Below, one piece after another: positions 32,932-43,571 of a stretch of 64,000 nt of DNA. The stretch covers positions 434,001 through 498,000 of the forward strand of contig JALWTT010000006.1 of NCBI GenBank assembly GCA_027077795.1, given 5' to 3'. The notes under the pieces are model-generated. The model did no database searches. It saw only the letters and a list, made by a program, of their open reading frames with translations, and was not told the origin of the DNA. The position numbers and the translations under genes are program-made. Source of the stretch: Thermotogaceae bacterium. GTDB taxonomy: Bacteria > Thermotogota > Thermotogae > Thermotogales > Thermotogaceae. Position 1 is the stretch's first letter; every line of letters begins with the position of its first letter.

Positions 32932-34361
32932 CAGTGCACCTCGTGAACCTTGAGCATGTTAGTTGTTCCGGGAACTCCTATGGGAATTCCAGCTGTTATT
33001 ATCACCTTTTCTCCGTTCTTGACCAGGTTGTTTTTCTTGGCATGAGCAATTGCTTTCTTGATCATATCGTCTGTTGAATCAGCTTGCTCCACCAAAATTG
33101 GGATAACACCCCAAACAAGTGATAGCCTATGATACACACTCTTCAAAGGGGTTGATGCTATTATCTTTGACCTTGGCCTAAATCTGGCGACTCTTCTCGC
33201 GGTTGAACCAGTGCTTGTAAATGTGATTATCGTATCAGCTCCCAAATCCTCCGAGAGTTGCCAGCATGCATGAGATATGGCATCCGAGACCTCGAAAGAG
33301 AAGGAAAATGATCTGTACCAATCGAAACCGTAATTCTTGTAGTTCTCGAAGACCTTTTCAGCCTCTTCCGCTATCTTGCTCATGTAGACAACGGCCTCCA
33401 CGGGATACTTTCCAACGGCGGTTTCCTCTGAGAGCATAATCGCATCAGTACCATCAAGTATGGCATTAGCCACATCTGTAACCTCTGCTCTGGTGGGTCT
33501 CGGACTGTTCACCATGGATTCGAGCATCTGTGTGGCGGTTATCACAGGTTTGGCGAGTCTGTTAGCAGTTGATATTATTCTTTTTTGCTCCATGGGGACC
33601 CGCTCGAGCGGAATTTCCACTCCGAGATCTCCTCTTGCCACCATGACTCCATCGGCCTTTTCCATTATATCTTCGAGATTTAAAAGTGCCTGAAACGTTT
33701 CTATCTTCGCTATAACTGGCTGGTCTCCTCCAAGATCCTTGATCAATTTTTTCGCAAGAACCACATCTTCAGCTTTTCTCACAAAGGACAACGCAAACAT
33801 GTCAACCCCTTCTCTCACCCCAAACTCTATGAACTGCTTGTCTCTTTCCGTTATGGAAGAAATTCCCTTTAATTCCACGTGTGGGACATTAACCCCTCTT
33901 TTGTGGGTTATAGTTCCACCGTTCTCAACTCGGGTTTTGATTTCTCTGAATCCATCAGTTTCTAGAACTTTCAGGGATATGGCTCCATCGGACAGGAGTA
34001 TCTCATCCCCCGGTTTAACCTCTGCAGGAAGGGCTTTGTAGTTTATCGATATCTTCTCCTCGTTTCCAAGTACATCCTCCGTTGTTAGAATCAGCTCTTG
34101 CCCCTTTTTGAGGGTTATTTGATCTTTTTCCAGGTAACCCGTTCTCATCTTCGGACCTGCCAGATCGAGTAATATCGCCAGTGGGATGTTCATGTCCTCT
34201 CTAACCTTTTTTATCCGCAGAATTTTTCTCCTATGCTCTTCAAAATTTCCATGTGACGTGTTCAGTCTAGCAACGTTCATACCAGCTTCAGCCAGAGCTC
34301 TTATCGTTTCTTCACCCTCGCTCGCAGGTCCTATGGTACACACTATTTTGGTCTTTTTCAT
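32931..34361 (-). CDS. pyk: Pyruvate kinase
   Basis: 476 residues, standard length without an extra phosphotransferase-like domain. KIVCTIGPASEGEETI, NVARLNTSHGNFEEH, VMVARGDLGVEIPLE (metal and substrate region), KPVITATQMLESM and TRAEVTDVANAILDGTDAIMLS-type text are all there. It makes pyruvate and ATP from phosphoenolpyruvate. Follows fliQ by 13 bp and is coupled to thiI. Confidence 0.97.
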   Translation of the reverse strand: MKKTKIVCTIGPASEGEETIRALAEAGMNVARLNTSHGNFEEHRRKILRIKKVREDMNIPLAILLDLAGPKMRTGYLEKDQITLKKGQELILTTEDVLGNEEKISINYKALPAEVKPGDEILLSDGAISLKVLETDGFREIKTRVENGGTITHKRGVNVPHVELKGISSITERDKQFIEFGVREGVDMFALSFVRKAEDVVLAKKLIKDLGGDQPVIAKIETFQALLNLEDIMEKADGVMVARGDLGVEIPLERVPMEQKRIISTANRLAKPVITATQMLESMVNSPRPTRAEVTDVANAILDGTDAIMLSEETAVGKYPVEAVVYMSKIAEEAEKVFENYKNYGFDWYRSFSFSFEVSDAISHACWQLSEDLGADTIITFTSTGSTARRVARFRPRSKIIASTPLKSVYHRLSLVWGVIPILVEQADSTDDMIKKAIAHAKKNNLVKNGEKVIITAGIPIGVPGTTNMLKVHEVH

Positions 34362-34374
34362 ACTCTCACCCCCA

Positions 34375-34641
34375 TTAAATCATTTGGAAGTACTTGACAA
34401 GTATGTCTCTCGCGAAATCCATGAGCTTCTGGAAAATCCATCCACCCATCAACATTAGGGTGATGAATATGACCAATATCCTGGGGGCGAACATCAAAGT
34501 TTGTTCGTGTATCTGTGTCACGGCTTGGAATATACCTATTATCAACCCAACTATCAAGCTGACTAGAAGTGGTGGCGTTATAACCTGTATGAGCAGGGCT
34601 ATGCCCTCTCTCATAACGTCGAGAAAGACTTCAATCGTCAT
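34375..34641 (-). CDS. fliQ: Flagellar type III export protein FliQ
   Basis: 88 residues from ATG at 34641, with GGAGGTGG upstream; two membrane helices. LLIQVITPPLLVSLIVGLIIGIFQAVTQIHEQTL is summarised by its central motif VSLIVGLIIGIFQA and QIHEQTL, diagnostic for FliQ. It is part of the flagellar export gate with FliP and FliR, which are not nearby. The gene is the first of the pyk-thiI operon, an unusual place for a flagellar gene. Confidence 0.92.
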   Translation of the reverse strand: MTIEVFLDVMREGIALLIQVITPPLLVSLIVGLIIGIFQAVTQIHEQTLMFAPRILVIFITLMLMGGWIFQKLMDFARDILVKYFQMI

Positions 34642-34698
34642 GTGAACCACCTCCAACCAGCATTGTACCATGTGATAGAATCAGCTGGGTGATGAGAA

Positions 34699-35589
34699 TT
34701 GGCAATATTCCTCAATGTTATAGTACCCGTGTTTATAGTTATGGGAAGTGGTTTTCTAGTCGGAAAGCTCTTCGAAGGTGATGGCGAAATATTTTCGAAA
34801 GTCACCCTTTGGGTATTTTCGGGCGTTGTGACTTTTTCTTTCATGAACGAGAATCCTCCAAGTACAGGAGATCTAGTGAAGTACCTCGGTGGATTTCTTG
34901 TGATATTTGCATACAATCTGATTGTATTCAGGTGGATGTTCAGAAAGAAGGAAAGCTCGGACGTTTTTTTCCTAACGTCACTTTTTGGTAACACCGGATA
35001 TCTGGGCTACCCGGTTCTCGGGTCCGCTTTTGGTAATGCAGGAATAGCTTATGGGGTTGTGTATTCTTTTGTATCCGTCACTCTTGTGAACACACTTGGA
35101 ATAGCATTCCTCATGAGAGATCTCAAGAGTAGCATCCGAAACCTCTTAAAGCTTCCTTTTATATACTCGATAGTGCTCGGAATGGCACTTGGATACATGG
35201 GGGTTCACTGGCAAAAGCTTCCTCATCCTCTTAGCGCTGCGATAGGTGATCTCAAGAAAGCGGCCATTCCAGTGATAATGGTGTTCATGGGATACAGCCT
35301 GTCGAAAGTCCGATTGAGTAAGGAGAATTTCAAAGTCATGGCAATGGCTTCTCTACACAGACTCCTGGTCATTCCTGTCATAGCGCTGACTATATCCGGG
35401 TTTTTGGGGCTTCATGGTCTTGCGAGGAAAACTTTCATAGTGGAATCCTCAATGCCAACCGCCATGAATGTCGTTGTCATATCATCGGCCCTTGACAAAA
35501 AGCCCGATTTAATGAGTTCCGTTGTTGCTGTGACAACAGCTTTATCTGCAATCACTTTGAGCCTTTGGATATATATCCTCGGGGGGTGA
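34699..35589 (+). CDS. AEC-family (auxin efflux carrier type) transporter
   Basis: 296 residues with about 10 predicted membrane helices. The stretch TSLFGNTGYLGYPVLGSAFG is the conserved crossover motif of the AEC/bile-acid-type fold, and ESSMPTAMNVVVIS lies in the second half. TTG start (34699) with GGGTGAT 6 nt upstream. These carriers move organic anions such as malate or malonate, or amino acids. Substrate unknown. Confidence 0.88.
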   Translation: MAIFLNVIVPVFIVMGSGFLVGKLFEGDGEIFSKVTLWVFSGVVTFSFMNENPPSTGDLVKYLGGFLVIFAYNLIVFRWMFRKKESSDVFFLTSLFGNTGYLGYPVLGSAFGNAGIAYGVVYSFVSVTLVNTLGIAFLMRDLKSSIRNLLKLPFIYSIVLGMALGYMGVHWQKLPHPLSAAIGDLKKAAIPVIMVFMGYSLSKVRLSKENFKVMAMASLHRLLVIPVIALTISGFLGLHGLARKTFIVESSMPTAMNVVVISSALDKKPDLMSSVVAVTTALSAITLSLWIYILGG

Positions 35590-35594
35590 TATTT

Positions 35595-36098
35595 TTGAGA
35601 AAATTCGCGATATTTTTACTGTTTTCCATGGCATTTGGCATGGGAATAGTTCTGATGTTTCCGAAAGTTGATATGGAAAACGCCCCAATAGATTTCTACA
35701 CTTTCAAATATGGAGACGCAGAAGAGATAACCGTTGTTTTCAAGGATGAGGATTATCCAAACAGATTTTTGGATCCTTTGTACGATATCTACAGGTTCAT
35801 TAAGTGGGGAAGATTTGAAGATATCGAAACGTTCTACATAAAAGGTAATTTGGTAATATTTCCAGATGACTATGCGTCTGTTACGTCGTTCTATCAAACG
35901 AAGGATCTCCACACGCACGCGGAGATCCCCACAAGCGATTTTCAGAAGAAGAATGGAAATATAGTTGTTTACGTCAACACGTGGAATCACATGTTTTCCA
36001 ACGAACCGTTGTCTGATCTTGAATACGTTCCCTTTTTCTTCAAGCCAAAGTCTGGCACGAGAGAGGATGTCGAGCGTATTTACTCCAAGTTTAAGTGA
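35595..36098 (+). CDS. Membrane-anchored or secreted protein of unknown function
   Basis: 167 residues from TTG (35595), 5 nt after GGGGTGA. The N-terminal hydrophobic stretch (RKFAIFLLFSMAFGMGIVLMF) is a signal peptide or anchor. The remainder is acidic with many aromatics: KWGRFEDIETFYIKGN, FPDDYASVTSFYQTKDLHTH, NVVYVNTWNHMF-like text. I know no family for it. It may be coupled to the AEC carrier, whose stop is 5 bp upstream of the start. Convergent with upp, ending 2 bp away. Confidence 0.7.
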   Translation: MRKFAIFLLFSMAFGMGIVLMFPKVDMENAPIDFYTFKYGDAEEITVVFKDEDYPNRFLDPLYDIYRFIKWGRFEDIETFYIKGNLVIFPDDYASVTSFYQTKDLHTHAEIPTSDFQKKNGNIVVYVNTWNHMFSNEPLSDLEYVPFFFKPKSGTREDVERIYSKFK

Positions 36099-36099
36099 T

Positions 36100-38072
<1,973 letters not shown>

Positions 38073-38155
38073 GTTCTTTCACCTCCCCTGTACTCTCCAA
38101 CGAAGAATTTTACCACTATAGATGTCCCATGTTGTGAGAAATTCACGAGTGTTCG

Positions 38156-41149
38156 TCATCTCAGATTTATCATCCAGAAATCCTTTCCTCCGTTGTTTCC
38201 CGAAACATCCCCGTCTTTGGACTTTGTGTATCCCACAACAACGTATCCGTTACCTATCAAAACCGCTTTTGCCTCATCATCGTCGGTACCACCGAAAGTC
38301 TTCTCGTATTCCAGATTGAAATCCTCGTCTATTCTCAAAATCCAGACATCGTATCCGCCCTTTCTTTCCGAGACATTTCCGTCACTGGAAAAAGTCTTTC
38401 CAACCACGATGAGTTTCCCACTACAGGACCTTGACAACCCTAACGCTCTGTCATCATTACTTCCACCGAAGCTCTTTTCGCTCAGCAGATCTCCCTCTTC
38501 GCTCACCTTTATCACCCACACATCGTTCCCACCATAGTTGTTGCTGATGTCCCCATCATTTGAATGCGTGTATCCGGCGGCAATGTAATCACCATTTTGG
38601 TTCTCTATCACACTATAGGCCTTGTCATCACTACTTCCACCGAAAGTTCTCTGCCACTGGAGGTCTCCATTTTCATGTATTTTCAATATCCAGAAATCGT
38701 TTATTCCTTTGTTTGAATCTATGTCAGAGTATGTATACCCAGCGGCGATGTACCCACTATCAGAGGTTGGGGAAACTTCCTGGATGGAATCATCAGCGTT
38801 TCCACCGAAGATCTTTTGCCATATCAGATTTCCCTCGAAATCTATCTTTATTATCCATCCATCATAACCTCCCAGGTTCTCTTCGACATCTCCATCACCA
38901 GAATTCGTCTCGCCAGCTACGATGATTCCATCATCCAGCACCAGAACACTGTGTGCTATATCATTCCCACTTCCTCCAAAGGCTTTCTGCCAGATCAAGT
39001 TGAGGTCTGAATCAACTCTTGCAACCCAGATGTCATATCCCCCATGGTACCCAGGAATCTCCTCACTTTTTGTGTAGCCAACCACTATGTATCCGTTCTC
39101 GACTTGCCCAATGTCCGTGAGGATATCGTCAGAGCTCCCACCAAGGATATTCTCTTCTTGAATCTGCCCGTCTTTCGAGACTAAAAGAATTTGACCATCC
39201 AGATCAGAAGAATTTTCGGTGCTTCCAACCACAACGTATCCACCCTTGGCTAGTGAGACACCGTTTGCAGAATCATCTAGAGATCCTCCGTAGTTTTTCT
39301 CCCAAATTAAGGTTGGCGAACTGCTCTCAATGGTTCTGAATTTCCAGACGGGTCCATAGCTCGAAGCTCCTCTTGAGTCCTTAGCGATTACTTTCCAGTA
39401 GTACAGATAGCAATTCTCGAGATTTGAAATGGTGTAAGAGTTACCCCAATGGTTAGATGCTACAAGATCTGGGTTCTCATTTTCTCCGAAGTATATGTCA
39501 TATCTCAGAATGTCTCCATCCGGATCGTACGCGTTCCATCTGAGCACAACACCTGTCGATACCTCACTCTCTCCATCTTCTGGGGTTGGATTGTATGGAC
39601 AGGAAGGCGCTCTATTCGGTCTTGGCCTTGTTCTAAAACTCCACACATCACTTTCTGCTGTTCCACCTCTACCGTCTTTCGCTACCACTTTCCAGTAGTA
39701 CCTTGTGCTATAGTGTAATCTTTTCATTCTGTAGCTCCCCTTGGTGATACCCCTTTCCAAAATCGGTGGGTCATTTTCCCTCCCAAAGTAGAGATCGTAT
39801 GTTATCTTGTCATTATCAACATCTGTCGAGCTCCAGAGCAAGGCTATGTTTATGGGCACACCGAAGCTGCTATCCTTTGGAAACAGTGCGATGGGCTTTT
39901 CTGGTGGAGTGTTCGGTTTCTGCATGGTTTTGAACTTCCACACAGGTCCTTTTGTTATTTTTCCTCTTCTGTCATCAACTACGATTTGCCAGTAATAGGT
40001 TGTTTCGTATTTCAGACTTTTGACATCGTATTCACTCAAGGTTGTTGTTCCCAATATATCTGGAGGACTACTTTCAGATAGAAATACGGTGAAAAAGATG
40101 GGATCCGTATCAGTTGAGTTCCAGCTCAGTATAAGACTTGTCGGTATGTCGACTGATCCATCAGCTGGGTTTGGATTTGATGGTGTTGATGGTGGCATTT
40201 CTTCCGTTGTGAATGTCCACAAAGGGCCTTTCGTAACCTTTCCTCTTTTGTCATCCGCTATGACTTGCCAATAATATTTGGTTTCATATTCAAGATTTGC
40301 TTTTGCCGATTTGCCTGTAGTTTCACTTGCTGCTACTTCTCTCGGTGGTGAGGATTCATCCAAGAGAATTGTGAAATATAGAGTGTCTGTATCTGTGGAG
40401 TCCCAAGATAAGATCTGGTTCACGGAAACATCGGTTGATCCATCACTCGGATTTGGATTTGACGGAGTTGATGGTGGCATTTCCTCTGTCGTGAACATCC
40501 ATATAGGGCTCTTTGTGACTTTGCCTCTTCTGTCATCTGCCACGATTTGCCAATAGTATGTGGTTTCGTATTTCAAACTTTTTGCGAGGTATTTGTTAGA
40601 ATCAGTTGTCGCGGCTAGACTTGGTGGGCTGCTTTCGCTGAGAAGTACTTTAAAGGCTAGTTCATCAGTATCGGTAGAGCTCCAAGATAGGGTGGTATTT
40701 ATCGGGACATTTTCTTCCCCATCACTTGGGTTTGGGTTCGATGGAGTGGATGGGGGCATCTCTTCTGTCGTGAATGTCCAAATCTCACTTTCGCTCTTTA
40801 CCTTCTTTGAGATAGTGAGCGCATGAGCACTCAGATCCAATGATTTTCTCCTTGCTACCACTTTCCAGTAATAAGTTTTCTCGTATTCAAGCTTCTCAGG
40901 CTTGTGAAATGTTTTGGTAATATTCTCTTCAATTTTTCTTAAACTTTCTTTGCTGCTACCTAGATAGATTTCAAACATCACATCTTCATCTGATGATCTC
41001 CAACGAAAAGTTGTGTTTATGGGGACTGATTTTGAACCATTCCCTGGAAAGAGGAGTTCAGGTGGCTTCAAAGATTCATCAGAAAACTTTGAACACGATG
41101 TCAAAATCAGAGCTACTGATATAGCGAGAAGAATCCGTTTGAGAATCAA
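38156..41149 (-). CDS. Large lipoprotein with six Fn3-like domains and a seven-repeat propeller-like region
   Basis: 997 residues from TTG (41149), 4 nt after GGAGGTGA. A lipoprotein signal peptide ends in LILTSC. Then come six repeats of 90-105 residues (about 30-590), each with the pattern P-x-NP-x-DG, W-x(S/T)-T-D-x-D, Y-Y-W-K/Q-V and G-x(V/I)-W-x-F-x-T, resembling Fn3/Big-like stalk domains. From about 600 to the end there are seven repeats of about 55 residues with (F/Y)-GG-x3-DD and GG-x-D-x-W, which would fold as a seven-bladed propeller. It probably sits on the outside of the cell as an adhesin or surface anchor. It lies behind the flippase gene of the polymer locus, 19 bp apart. Confidence 0.85.
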   Translation of the reverse strand: MILKRILLAISVALILTSCSKFSDESLKPPELLFPGNGSKSVPINTTFRWRSSDEDVMFEIYLGSSKESLRKIEENITKTFHKPEKLEYEKTYYWKVVARRKSLDLSAHALTISKKVKSESEIWTFTTEEMPPSTPSNPNPSDGEENVPINTTLSWSSTDTDELAFKVLLSESSPPSLAATTDSNKYLAKSLKYETTYYWQIVADDRRGKVTKSPIWMFTTEEMPPSTPSNPNPSDGSTDVSVNQILSWDSTDTDTLYFTILLDESSPPREVAASETTGKSAKANLEYETKYYWQVIADDKRGKVTKGPLWTFTTEEMPPSTPSNPNPADGSVDIPTSLILSWNSTDTDPIFFTVFLSESSPPDILGTTTLSEYDVKSLKYETTYYWQIVVDDRRGKITKGPVWKFKTMQKPNTPPEKPIALFPKDSSFGVPINIALLWSSTDVDNDKITYDLYFGRENDPPILERGITKGSYRMKRLHYSTRYYWKVVAKDGRGGTAESDVWSFRTRPRPNRAPSCPYNPTPEDGESEVSTGVVLRWNAYDPDGDILRYDIYFGENENPDLVASNHWGNSYTISNLENCYLYYWKVIAKDSRGASSYGPVWKFRTIESSSPTLIWEKNYGGSLDDSANGVSLAKGGYVVVGSTENSSDLDGQILLVSKDGQIQEENILGGSSDDILTDIGQVENGYIVVGYTKSEEIPGYHGGYDIWVARVDSDLNLIWQKAFGGSGNDIAHSVLVLDDGIIVAGETNSGDGDVEENLGGYDGWIIKIDFEGNLIWQKIFGGNADDSIQEVSPTSDSGYIAAGYTYSDIDSNKGINDFWILKIHENGDLQWQRTFGGSSDDKAYSVIENQNGDYIAAGYTHSNDGDISNNYGGNDVWVIKVSEEGDLLSEKSFGGSNDDRALGLSRSCSGKLIVVGKTFSSDGNVSERKGGYDVWILRIDEDFNLEYEKTFGGTDDDEAKAVLIGNGYVVVGYTKSKDGDVSGNNGGKDFWMINLR
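39920..40759 (-). repeat. Three tandem, nearly identical Fn3-like repeats in the lipoprotein gene
   Basis: Copies of about 280 bp (40481-40759, 40199-40480 and about 39920-40198) share long identical stretches around ATGGTGGCATTTC-type text, encoding FTTEEMPPSTPSNPNP at each join. Spacing between the joins is 282 and 279 bp. The flanking first, fifth and sixth units are more diverged, which suggests recent duplication of the central ones. Confidence 0.75.
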
Positions 41150-41168
41150 ATCCTCACCTCCTTCTGGA

Positions 41169-42584
41169 TCATCGTTTTATGTGTCTAAAAATATGATGGA
41201 GTATCTTTCTATCCTCCTTTTCAGGGGAAAGAGCGAATGTAATCATCAGAGCAATGATGAACAGTACTCCAGACACCACAAGCTTCTCATAGCTACTGAT
41301 TTTCAACATTCCGGTGAGTTTGAAAACAGGTGCTTGTAAAATGGAAATGAGAGTGAGAAATATCAGGTTTTCCCTTGTATAGGGCCAAATTTTGTAGATT
41401 ATTCCAACTTCAAGCATTTTCAAAATGTTGACTATCACTATTCCCGTTGAAAGCGATAACGCCACACCCCAGGGAAATTTTCTGCCTATTAGGAAACTCA
41501 TAAAAACGAAAATTGAGAGCGATAGAGTCCCATTGAGGACCTCGAACTTCTGATTTCCAGACATGTTTAGCAATGTACCGTTAGGACCAACAAAGTTGTT
41601 GAAAAACTGTGCAAAGAGAATGAGGAGTATCATTCCAGTTCCGCTTCTATAACCCTTTCCCAAAATTTTGAGAATATCTTCGATGTTGAATATAATGATA
41701 AAAACCAGTGGAAGGGTTACGTAGACACTCCAGCGAGTCGCCTGTTTGAATACTCTTTCAACTTTTGTCCTTTCCCCTTTGTGCCAGTAGTAGGCAAACT
41801 CCGGCATAGCCATGGTCGCAAGCACCATTCCAACCATCATTCCGGCCTTTCCAAGGGTCTGACCAACAGAGAGATATCCAACGTACTTCGCACTTGAAAA
41901 GCTTCCCTGAAGAATTTTAGCTAGGTTATCGAAAGTTGAATATATGACCGATATAACGTAAAACTGAAATGCGTCTTTAAATATCCCTGGAACTTTGAAG
42001 GGCCTTTCGAGGAACTTTATTGAAAGCAGGGAAAAGATGAGGAGAGAGGAGATAGAAGCTATCAGAAACGTTTCATGATCAGTTTTTGGATACAGAAAGA
42101 TCAGCGCAAGAAAAACGAGGGTTTTAATTGAAGATACGAGAAAATATCTCAAAAAACTCGCAAACGATTGTTTCCTTATCCCAACGAAATATGAGTAAAA
42201 TATAGACGATATGTGAAATGCGAACAAAAAAACTATCACAAAGGGAACATCTTGAGGAGGAAGGTTCAGTTTTTTGAAATACCACTTTGTAAATAGCAAC
42301 ACTAAGATAGTGAAGATCCCATCGACGGATACAGATACAGCGGCGAAATAAGAAAAAATTCCCCGAGAAAATCTGAGATTTTTGGACGCTTCTCTTGTGA
42401 CGATCGGTGGAAGGCCTAACCCCAAGATCACCGCAAGGATAGTTGCATAACCTAAAACCAAGCTTGCTTTTCCATACTCTGCAGCCCCAAGAATTCTCGC
42501 GGCGATCATCTGAACGATGAATTCAATTGCAGCTCCAGTCGTTGTCCACAAGAAAGTCTTTGCACTCTCTTTAGCGGACAGCAT
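41169..42584 (-). CDS. Polysaccharide flippase (Wzx/MATE-like oligosaccharide transporter)
   Basis: 471 residues with 12-14 predicted membrane helices. The start, SAKTFLWTTTGAAIEFIVQMIAARILGAAEYG, is typical of Wzx (motif AARILGAAEYG); VGYLSVGQTLGKAGMMVGMV and MPEFAYYWHKGE recur in the family. It would flip lipid-linked oligosaccharide units across the inner membrane for a surface polymer made by the neighbours. Confidence 0.9.
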   Translation of the reverse strand: MLSAKESAKTFLWTTTGAAIEFIVQMIAARILGAAEYGKASLVLGYATILAVILGLGLPPIVTREASKNLRFSRGIFSYFAAVSVSVDGIFTILVLLFTKWYFKKLNLPPQDVPFVIVFLFAFHISSIFYSYFVGIRKQSFASFLRYFLVSSIKTLVFLALIFLYPKTDHETFLIASISSLLIFSLLSIKFLERPFKVPGIFKDAFQFYVISVIYSTFDNLAKILQGSFSSAKYVGYLSVGQTLGKAGMMVGMVLATMAMPEFAYYWHKGERTKVERVFKQATRWSVYVTLPLVFIIIFNIEDILKILGKGYRSGTGMILLILFAQFFNNFVGPNGTLLNMSGNQKFEVLNGTLSLSIFVFMSFLIGRKFPWGVALSLSTGIVIVNILKMLEVGIIYKIWPYTRENLIFLTLISILQAPVFKLTGMLKISSYEKLVVSGVLFIIALMITFALSPEKEDRKILHHIFRHIKR

Positions 42585-42679
42585 ATTCCACTTCCTTTAC
42601 ACTCGCGGCTGAAGATAGAATTGTTTTTATCATTGCCCGAGTATACTCCCTTTTATTAGGTGACAATGACTTTCAGATT

Positions 42680-43387
42680 TCAGAATAAATTTCGAGCGAG
42701 CTCAAGATCTCTCATATCATCTATTTCAATCCATTTTCTGTTTTTTATATCAAAAGGGTAAAACTCTGTGAGTTTCAGTAACTTATCTAACGCAACCTCA
42801 GCCCATAATTTAGGATTTTCCTCCACGATCTCTTTGACAATCTCTTTGAATGCGTTCAAATCTTTCGAGGCAATTCTATAGAGATCTATAGATAAGCCAA
42901 AGGCATCTTTCTCGGGGATTTCTTTTGAAATGTGAATGATTCTTTCGCTTTTAACAACTACTTTCATGCTTTCCTCATTGTATTTTCCCACGTCACATGC
43001 AATTGCATTTCTGTTGTCTCCCAGGACAAATTCCCTCACAATTTCTGGGTCATATATGCAATCACCATTGCTCACTATTACATCAGTTTTCTCTAGTTTC
43101 TTTAAAGCCAATAGCAGAGAATACATGTTATTTGTTTTTTCATATTCGAAATTCAGTACTACATTTATATTCGGCCACTTGCTTTTTATGAATTCTTCCA
43201 CCATTTCATGTTTATAGCCTAGTACCACGTGAATATTATTTGAGCTTATTCCAGATGATATATATGCCTCTATCTGCCACTCTAAAATTGGCTTTCCTCC
43301 AACTTCAACCATTGTTTTGGGTTTTTCTTCAGTAAGTGGGTACAACCTCGTCCCCATTCCAGCAGCTAATATCACAACTGCTTTCAT
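42680..43387 (-). CDS. Sugar- or choline-phosphate nucleotidyltransferase (LicC-like)
   Basis: 235 residues from ATG at 43387, with GAGGGTGG upstream; a start 21 nt further up is possible. The nucleotide-binding motif ILAAGMGTRLYPLTEEKPKT and the metal Asp region VIVSNGDCIYDPE are intact, and KTNNMYSLLLALKKLE is the pattern seen in LicC-like phosphocholine cytidylyltransferases. Short length also fits LicC rather than GlmU-type enzymes. The next gene upstream is a CDP-glycerol-type transferase, so it may make a CDP-activated alditol or choline for a phosphate-linked polymer. Confidence 0.8.
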   Translation of the reverse strand: MKAVVILAAGMGTRLYPLTEEKPKTMVEVGGKPILEWQIEAYISSGISSNNIHVVLGYKHEMVEEFIKSKWPNINVVLNFEYEKTNNMYSLLLALKKLEKTDVIVSNGDCIYDPEIVREFVLGDNRNAIACDVGKYNEESMKVVVKSERIIHISKEIPEKDAFGLSIDLYRIASKDLNAFKEIVKEIVEENPKLWAEVALDKLLKLTEFYPFDIKNRKWIEIDDMRDLELARNLF

Positions 43388-43435
43388 TTTAACCACCCTC
43401 ATCTCCATTTGGGTGTTTTAAGAAGACACATCTAC

Positions 43436-43512
43436 CCAGCGGTGGGACAGGACTTGAATCTACAGCTTCTTCCCCACAAGAGAAGTTTTCTTCCATTGAG
43501 CCATACATTCGA
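43436..43512 (-). other. Degenerate tRNA-like sequence
   Basis: On the minus strand a D-arm-like GGCTCAATGGAAG is followed by an anticodon-like arm CTTCT-CTTGTGG-GGAAG (5-bp stem, 7-nt loop, TGT) and a T-arm-like GTAGATTCAAGTCCTGT, in the right order and spacing. There is no pairing acceptor stem and no CCA. It resembles the tRNA-Val of this window in the T-arm. I regard it as a relic, not a working tRNA. Confidence 0.35.
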
Positions 43513-43571
43513 GTATTCAATATTCTAATATAGCTTTTGAACATTTTCAAGAGAAAGAGAGTGCAATTTCA

